NCBI GenBank assembly: GCA_916613615.1
Contig: OU744735.1
Location: 39,133,468-39,197,467 of the forward strand
Length of the DNA: 64,000 nt
From: Steromphala cineraria
Lineage: Eukaryota; Mollusca; Gastropoda; Trochida; Trochidae
Direction: 5' to 3'
Position numbers and translations under genes: made by a program. Numbering within the stretch: position 1 is the first letter of the stretch; every line of letters starts with the position of its first letter. Shown piece after piece: positions 57,250 through 64,000 of the stretch. The notes beneath the pieces were generated by a model, which made no database searches, was not told the origin of the DNA, and was given only the letters and a program-made list of their open reading frames with translations.

Positions 57250-58899
57250 TAAGTTTTTCTTATAAATGATTAGCATCATACACGTTTTATCTGTACATCT
57301 CCTAAAAAGCCTCTTAAGAAAGTAATGACTCTACCATAAGAGCTAGCATGGGTAAAACCTATTACTTCAGTAACTCGAAGTAAATAAGATGAAATCCCAA
57401 TAGTGCAGCCGTTAGCCTTTGGCAAATTTATTATCTGAACTTGACTAGCTTTTCTGAGATTTAATAGGATAGTATCACCCCAATGTTACGGTGTACATAA
57501 GGCCTGAGATTGGAAAAAGCAAAAACGTCTTTAAAGCTGAATGAGAGGCTTGCCTCGATATCTTGCTGTGAGCGCACAAAATGTTATTACACCTATGCTG
57601 ATAGATACATCTACGTGAATGTGTTGGTCGGGATACTCTTAAGGTCAACTTTTGCTGGTTGTCTAGCCGTCTCTGGATATGACATTAAGTAGCAGTTGTC
57701 TTATCACAATCAGCAACAACCCCTGGTCGATATCCACTCAAGTCATGATCAGGAGAATGTTTTGAATTTGAGTTGAGTTCAAAAGACTTTGTAACACTCT
57801 TTATATTGGTTGTTATAAATATTTATGTTTAAATGATCAAATTTTGTTTTTTAGTTTCTATGTTTATACAGTTGAGAAAGTCTCAATGCTTCGACTCAGT
57901 TTTGTGTCACTTTTATCAAAAATCGTTAAAAATTTGGTTGGAGGGGCATTAGTATCATTTAAATAACTTCGACGTATCTTTAATACATTGTATATCAAAC
58001 CACTTCGTATCATTACATACATTAACTTGCACACACAGTACATTTTATTGACTAGTACATCTAAATATACATATTTGAATATATGAGAATCACACAACAT
58101 TGAACATGTCTATATAAAATGATGGGTTGTGGTTCGAATGTATGTTATTATATAACTAGTCGTTATCATGAATGATAACTATAAACTAAAATTATCAATA
58201 TGATGCTAAATGTTTCTTGTACCTCTCATGCTATATTGTGTTTTTACTTAGACTTCTCTCAAACATCTATGTCAAACTTGATATGAATACATTCTGAAAT
58301 TATAAATAAATGTGGTTTTTTTTCAATTAATAATCAAACCAGTTAAAAGTTGTTGGTTACCCTTATTCAGTTTGTCCAACAACTTTAATATATGGGTCAT
58401 ATCAACTAACATTTGTATTAAGGTTAAATTAATTAACGTAACTTAAAATCCATGAATTTTTAAGGTAATATTGATGTATTGATTTACATTAGAAGATCAC
58501 ATAACTACGACCTTACTTTCTAATATCTAACCTTAAACGAATGCCAAGTGCAGAAGAAAAGGACAGTTGAAACCAACCAGGCCAAATGATAGCTGGTCCT
58601 AGATAGATACAACTAACGTGACACGAAGATTGCGATCTTAATGGATGTATGTTTTCTTTACGTTGAGTTTGAGATGAATTTCCAATAAAATGAGTACATA
58701 ATTTGTGCAGACTATCTGTAGTATCTGTTCTAAGGGAAAAGTTAAGTAATGTATTCTAATTATCTGATAGTACATTATATTCAAAAGTAGATTACTTAAT
58801 TGGACCAAACCAAACTATAGTTGATGTCGGATTTTAATTACTGCCCCCCAAAAAGGCTTTGGTGTTACTGACATTTGAGGTTTTGTTATGCTGTCCTTA

Positions 58900-60480
58900 C
58901 TTTATATTGTAAAAGTGACAGAATACTAAAGCTGATGAACGAGTATGTCTAGTCTGGAAGCCAACTAAATATATAGAAATTTAATTTTAAAAAGTGGTGC
59001 CATTTCTTATAGTACCATAATACCAAGTTTAAAAACTATATTGGCTATACTACATATTCTGATATCTGAGTGTTCATTAACGCTTATTTAAGCTCTTACT
59101 ATCTCTTGTAGTGCAAAACAATAGTTTTGATCATTTGATCGTAGAAAATAGTTTCTATGATCATGTATGGGGTTACCGAAACAATTGATAAAATTACCAC
59201 CAATTTCGATACTTCCATTGGTTTGCAAAATATACTGAAAGGCAAAAGAAACGTCGCTCTTATGACTCAGTTCAATGACCTTGAATTTTATACGTCATTT
59301 AAACCAGATTAGGAGTAAAGCACAATTCTTTACAGCCAATAATACCCATTCCCATACTTTGAGATTGTTTATAGTGATTTTTAACAATGGACAATGGAAG
59401 AATGTTAAAAAAGCAGAAAAGTGCATTTTTTGTGCAAACTTTAACAATCTGAATCAATAACAACAATCAGTCTCGTAAGTGTCACAGCGACTTGTGAAGC
59501 CGATTTCACAACATTTTGAAAGCGAAAATGACATTGAATGACTCGAAAAATGACGATTTCTGTTTACGTTGTAACCCAGTTGTTTTGTTTTAGCGGCAAG
59601 TACTGGTGCCTCTAATGATACAGAGATCGTAATGATGTTCTTACACGACCATCAACATGTTTGATGGCATTCAATGATGCCTAACAGGTCACAACGGTCT
59701 TCCAAGGTTGATGCTATCTTTTGTCAGACATTTTGTTTTCACCGTGTACAAAAATGAGTTGGATGAGATGCTCATTTTGGGCGGTATATAACTGTAGAGT
59801 TTGATAAGAAATGCACACGCACCTTGGTTTTCATCACAATCACTGAAAACCGTGTACCATCATAACCATGATGAATTAAAACGGATTTTAAAAATTAGCA
59901 TCAAAGATAATTTTTCCATTTGTTATTTTCAGAAAAATGGATTTGAACCTGTTTCAAAATTTATTTTTGATACAAATATCAGTTTTACAATTATGTGAAA
60001 CATGTCTTGAATCACTTTTGAAATGCGACGTTTCTTTTGCCTTTCAGTATGTTATATTTGGGATTAAACTATCCTCAATAGTACAGATTCTGTACTGTTT
60101 CATTTGATCACTATCTAATTGGCATTTATCTCTGATGGTTGCAGTTTGCAGCTATTAGTAATTATTGTTAGCAATGATATTTGATTCAGTGGTATTTTTT
60201 ATGAAAGGACTGCGAAGGTATCATGTATACAACTCAACATCGAAGCTGTGCACTGAAAATTATGCTTGTGAAAGGCATTCAAAGTTTCCTATCTCTTATC
60301 TCTTATCACTAAAGTCATTCCCACTGGGTTAAGGTTAGTACTAATGCCTTGTTATTAAACCCCGAGGCCCAATCACTTTAACTTTAGTTATTGCTTTTCT
60401 AAAAGCAAGCCCTCAACACTTAAACATACCATAGAGTAGAAATTGTCCTCAATTTGACTTTATTGGATGGAAGTGCTTGT
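58900..60480 (+). repeat. Family B, diverged copy VI, split by an insertion
   Basis: 58940-59130 matches 6190-6370 of copy I ('agtctggaagccaa', 'ctctcttgta'). 60305-60440 matches 6765-6875 ('actaatgc', 'cctcaacacttaaa'). The gap between them holds the TIR element at 59233-60049. Similarity is much lower than among copies I-IV. Confidence 0.55.
59233..60049. mobile_element. TA-flanked TIR element (~815 bp), non-autonomous
   Basis: The TIR CTGAAAGGCAAAAGAAACGT plus CGC (59235-59257) is repeated exactly in inverse at 60025-60047, with TA on both outer sides (59233-59234 and 60048-60049). TA targets suggest a Tc1/mariner-type transposase in trans. The interior has only short ORFs without similarity to a transposase, so it is a MITE or deletion derivative. 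Confidence 0.78.
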
Positions 60481-61957
60481 AATTCGCTTTATAGTAAATA
60501 ACCCTTGCATTGCCCAAAACAGCTTATATGCGTACACCATTACAAAGAAATGTACTTATCAAAAGACTCTAAGGAACATTTGTGATGTTTTTTCAAATAA
60601 TTATTTCAATTGAAAATGGTTCAAATCTGTCTTAATATGAATATACGATAAAGGAATAGGGTTCCTGTAACAATCTTGGTGTCAGAAACAGAGCAGAGAT
60701 TGAACGTATAATTCACATGTTAAATGGTTCGGGTTCAATACTGCTAATGAATTAGTCTTGTCGTGTGTGATTTCATTGTTTGATTTCAAAACAACAACAA
60801 TTTGCAACAACTTACCTCTAATTGTAATTTGGCAAATAATGAATTTTAAAATTGTATCAATATATGAATGCTACCTGGATACTCCACTGCGTTTAATGAA
60901 TGATTCTTATGAAATTTATCAACGAAACTAACTATATAGTGGGGTCTTTCATAAATCAAATTCATTTTATCCAATCTAATATATCATAAAGGAAAATTAT
61001 AAGGGTACTAGTATGCCTATGTTTTCTCATAACATAAAGTGAGGAATTTTTAACTGAAAGTGTTAATATCTAAAATAAAATTTTAAAGGTTTCTTTAATT
61101 TGAATTTTAAAAATGAAACTGAGTACAAAATTATCTTTAAAGGATATCTTGTCCTCTCCGAATTTTACTTACTAGCGCATTCAGTGCTAGACACCAGTTC
61201 ATACAAACCTGCATAGTCACCTTGTGAATGAGTGGTGATGGTGGATATTAAGATCAATTTGTCTGATTCCGGTTCTCCCATGAGTGATAATCAGTTGTGC
61301 AAACTTAGAACCAGAGATAACAAGCCAGACAAGATATAAAACATGATGTTACATCCAGGTAAAGTGATCATCAGAATAGATATGGACACCCTATGATGTT
61401 TCTTAATTCAGAGCTTCCACATGTTCACATAGTTATGTTGAGAAACTAGAGAAAATAGTTTAGTTGTCTCCGTTTTCTTCTTAAACAGTTATTTTTTTAA
61501 CAGTCATAGTAAGAAATTACAATTCTTATCATATTCCGTCTGTGACGTTTAGCTATGTGAATTGTTGACATGGAGATGTATCAACATACAATGACAAGAA
61601 TGATTTGATCATTGCTGATGCCAATTATTCTTAAATTCGACATTCTGATCATCAGCCGCTATCGATAATGTATAATACTTGCATATTCTTGATAACTGTG
61701 TCAGTATCTACATCGACGTGACATCTATTTGCAATAAAGTTGTATATCCATATGATTTGTATTTTGTCATCATAGAAAGTTTGTCACTGAAAGAACTGCA
61801 AATTCATGACATTGATACCATTTGCTAAAGATTACACCACGTTCAAGATCAATACCAATACCATTAACCAATTATAATAATAAGACACATGAAAAAAATG
61901 AGACGAAATACGGCAATGAGTTCAGTCAAACGATCCATTAAATAACTAAAGCCGAGA
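60481..61957. other. No gene recognised
   Basis: AT-rich DNA without recognisable coding sequence or repeats. Confidence 0.45.
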
Positions 61958-62155
61958 GCAAGATCGTGCGAAGTTCATATTATTTAACAACCTGCTTCAT
62001 CACAACGGCAGAGTAATCGGTTTACTGTAATTGCCTTGGATTGTCTATTTCATCATATTCATTGTAGAAAGGACAAAAAGGGGATTGTTGAAAATCCTTT
62101 TGCAACACTATTTCTTAAATACATCATTTAGTTATAATATTATAATACTTTAGAT
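61958..62155 (+). repeat. Family C repeat, copy 2
   Basis: Matches 62305-62605 over 'agatcgtgc', 'ttgttgaaaatccttttgca' and 'tagttataata'. It carries the empty site ('cattgtagaaagg') for the insertion found in copy 3. Confidence 0.7.
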
Positions 62156-62304
62156 TAATAAATAGGTAGAATACCTTAGCAGATGTTCTAAATAGAAGAA
62201 GCCTGTTTTTCACGAAATTTAAATTTTGCATCTGCCTATTTCTCGTGACATGCATACCTATATTATGGTAGAGATTTTGAAATGTTATTATTAAATGCTT
62301 TGGA

Positions 62305-62605
62305 GAATAAAGCTAGATCGTGCTAAGTTCACATTATTCAAGACCCTGCTTCAGAAAAAGGGCAGCTAATCTGATTACTGAAATTGGCATGGATTTTTTA
62401 TTTAATCGTATTTCAGTCAAGGACCCTTCCAGGCTAAAGTATTGTCGTTCATTGTAGAAAAAGTGAGTGAGTGAGTTAATGCTAAACCCCGCTTAGGCAA
62501 TATTTCAGCCATAGCAAGCAGTGTAGAAAGAACAAAACAGAAGAATGTTGAAAATCCTTTTGCAAAACTATTTATTAAATATATCTTTTAGCTATAATAC
62601 CTTTG
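62305..62605 (+). repeat. Family C repeat, copy 3
   Basis: Local direct copy of 61958-62155, lengthened by the 61-bp insert at 62461-62521 and about 35 extra bases just before it. Confidence 0.7.
62461..62521 (+). mobile_element. 61-bp repeat insertion with 8-bp TSD
   Basis: Flanked by TGTAGAAA at 62453-62460 and 62522-62529; the paralogue at 62060 has a single TGTAGAAA. The insert begins AAGTGAGTGAGTGAGTT, a sequence I associate with an abundant molluscan repeat, so this is probably a truncated SINE. Confidence 0.65.
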
Positions 62606-62729
62606 TTGTTTCATCAGGATTAAAACTCTTTATATCTGCGAAGTTCCTCCATTGATTTCTATCAAGGCAAATACATCTTATCGCCATATACAACCAATGA
62701 CATAACTTGCCTTAATTGTCACAAGTAGG

Positions 62730-62834
62730 ATGACAGAACATGTACCTGATCTTTGCTCTAACCACCTTGCTCAAGCTGTAAAAGCAACCAATGATATGCA
62801 GCATTTCTTGAAATACCGTGCTGATCTCCTTTGT
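62730..62834 (+). CDS. Weak candidate exon, unknown function
   Basis: ATG at 62730 opens MTEHVPDLCSNHLAQAVKAT onward. A strong donor-like GTAAGTATG follows at 62835, and an acceptor-like TTTATCATGTCAG ends near 62986, after which a frame reads EWFPKLIAGVRSSFIYK. Direct joining of these two gives TAG, so the simple model fails. The amino-acid composition looks protein-like but no family was recognised. It may be an exon remnant or chance. Confidence 0.2.
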
Positions 62835-63456
62835 AAGTATGTTTTTTCATTCACGTATTGTTGTTGCAATAAGTTAACAAAAGCAGATTTGCTATTTACA
62901 AATACAGTAAATATAAATTGATAACTGATTGGATCAACTTAATTTAAGAATTTTTTTTAACCATTTCGATTTCTTTATCATGTCAGAGTGGTTTCCAAAA
63001 TTGATCGCTGGTGTGAGATCAAGCTTTATCTACAAGGTAGATATCACTACAATCACATGGACATAGCTACGTCATCAATAACTGACACGGAAGGCTTTGA
63101 CTTCACAAAGAACATTGCTATCATTACTATGGTATGATAAGTTTATGGTCTATTAATTCTATGACGTTATGATGCTGGTGAAGGTACATAAAGGGTACCC
63201 TTGTACCTTCTGATATCAAATATATCACTAAGCATGCTTATGTGATACTTGTAGCAACTCATGTTGTTATTTTGGATATCAGAAGATACTTGGGTGATAT
63301 TCTATAAATACCCAACCTGAAGTCTCTTGAAATAACTTACAATTAACAGAAAAATATTAACACATCATTTCCACAAAAAAAGCCCATACAATTCAAAATG
63401 ATAAGACATATAAATTATAAAGAATGTGGAAAAGTTGTCCATTTTAGCAAGAAACC

Positions 63457-63820
63457 TTAAAGGGGAAGTAGCACGTTTTAGGGGGGAATTTAAGGTGATG
63501 TCAGGAAAATGAAAATTAATGGTTCCAATTGAAAGACAATAACTTTAAACTAAATGGAGCAGTAATGATTCAAATATATAATATAAAGTTGAGCCACGCG
63601 ATTCCTTTTTCTTACACAAAATGAATTAAAGGCGTTCACACAAAATGGCCGCCCATGAATTTCATGTGAATCTTCATACTTTGTCCTCTGACTATGGATA
63701 ATTGGTTTTTGTTATGGGATTTTTGACACTGTCAAAATAATACACTTAGCATTAACGCACAATTATCAGTGAAACATTTACAATATAAAATTATCAAGAA
63801 ACGTGCTACTTCCCCTTTAA
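63457..63820 (-). mobile_element. TTAA-flanked MITE, copy 5 (inverted orientation)
   Basis: TTAA at 63457-63460 and 63817-63820; TIRs read AGGGGAAGTAGCACGT on both sides. The interior is the reverse complement of the other copies. It is immediately followed by a family B fragment. DNA between 62835 and 63456 shows no confirmed gene. Confidence 0.88.
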
Positions 63821-63837
63821 GATTCATTTAACTTTGT

Positions 63838-64000
63838 TATCCTTTCTTATAAAGCCAAGTCCAGGAGAGATGATGCGATGTTTAATGGATTGTTTTTCCT
63901 AGGCAATCTAATTGAACCACCTATTTGTTTTCATTCTGTTGGTTCAGTGGCTTGAAGTACAACACAAGCTCTCTCAGTTTGAGTAGTTTTGTAATCACTA
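63838..64000 (+). repeat. Family B, diverged copy V, cut by window edge
   Basis: 'ataaagccaag', 'ttcctaggcaatct' and 'gaaccacctatttgttttca' match 7805-7900 of copy I. It continues past the window end. Confidence 0.65.

Overview
The window reads as AT-rich, gene-poor nuclear DNA of an invertebrate, most likely a mollusc and plausibly a bivalve. The clues are APE-type non-LTR retrotransposons whose ORF1 carries a 2A-like peptide, tRNA-derived SINEs, a GTGAGTGAGT-type repeat fragment, a Penelope-type hammerhead motif, and a dispersed repeat ending in a GGACGGATGGACG / GAGCTAAAAAA signature that I associate with bivalve genomes. The host assignment is inference from repeat families; nothing bacterial or organellar was seen.

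Layout. 1-3900: a decayed minus-strand LINE (LINE-A), cut by the window edge. 3990-8350: copy I of a large non-coding repeat (family B). 8570-10543: a four-exon DUF3504/KIAA1958-like gene (Crypton-type tyrosine-recombinase fold) broken by one frameshift and one stop. 11.0-18.5 kb: a 1-kb tandem duplication with foldbacks, a bivalve-type repeat and two SINEs. 19.6-19.9 kb: a candidate minus-strand first exon with a CCAAT box. 20154-24686: a full-length, apparently intact LINE (LINE-B) with 14-bp target-site duplications. 25-36 kb: AT-rich DNA with a three-unit 230-bp tandem repeat and diverged repeat copies. 36487-38226: a 5'-truncated LINE of another clade (LINE-C) between ~100-bp direct repeats. 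39-64 kb: repeats almost throughout, comprising family B copies II (42640-47590), III (47731-49460), IV (54092-55580), VI (58900-60480) and V (63838-end), TTAA-flanked MITEs, SINEs, a Penelope GIY-YIG scrap, a hammerhead ribozyme motif, a tandemly duplicated repeat with a terminal hairpin, and a TA-flanked TIR element.

The strongest biological signal is in the two related LINEs. In both LINE-B and LINE-A, ORF1 and the endonuclease/RT ORF lie in the same reading frame, separated by one stop codon (UAA and UAG respectively), with no in-frame AUG between that stop and the endonuclease domain. LINE-B ORF1 also carries an N-terminal hydrophobic segment followed by an intact 2A motif. One mRNA could therefore use two recoding events: 2A ribosome skipping inside ORF1, and stop readthrough or non-AUG re-initiation to make ORF2. 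All sequence relationships were judged by eye; no alignment or database search was run.
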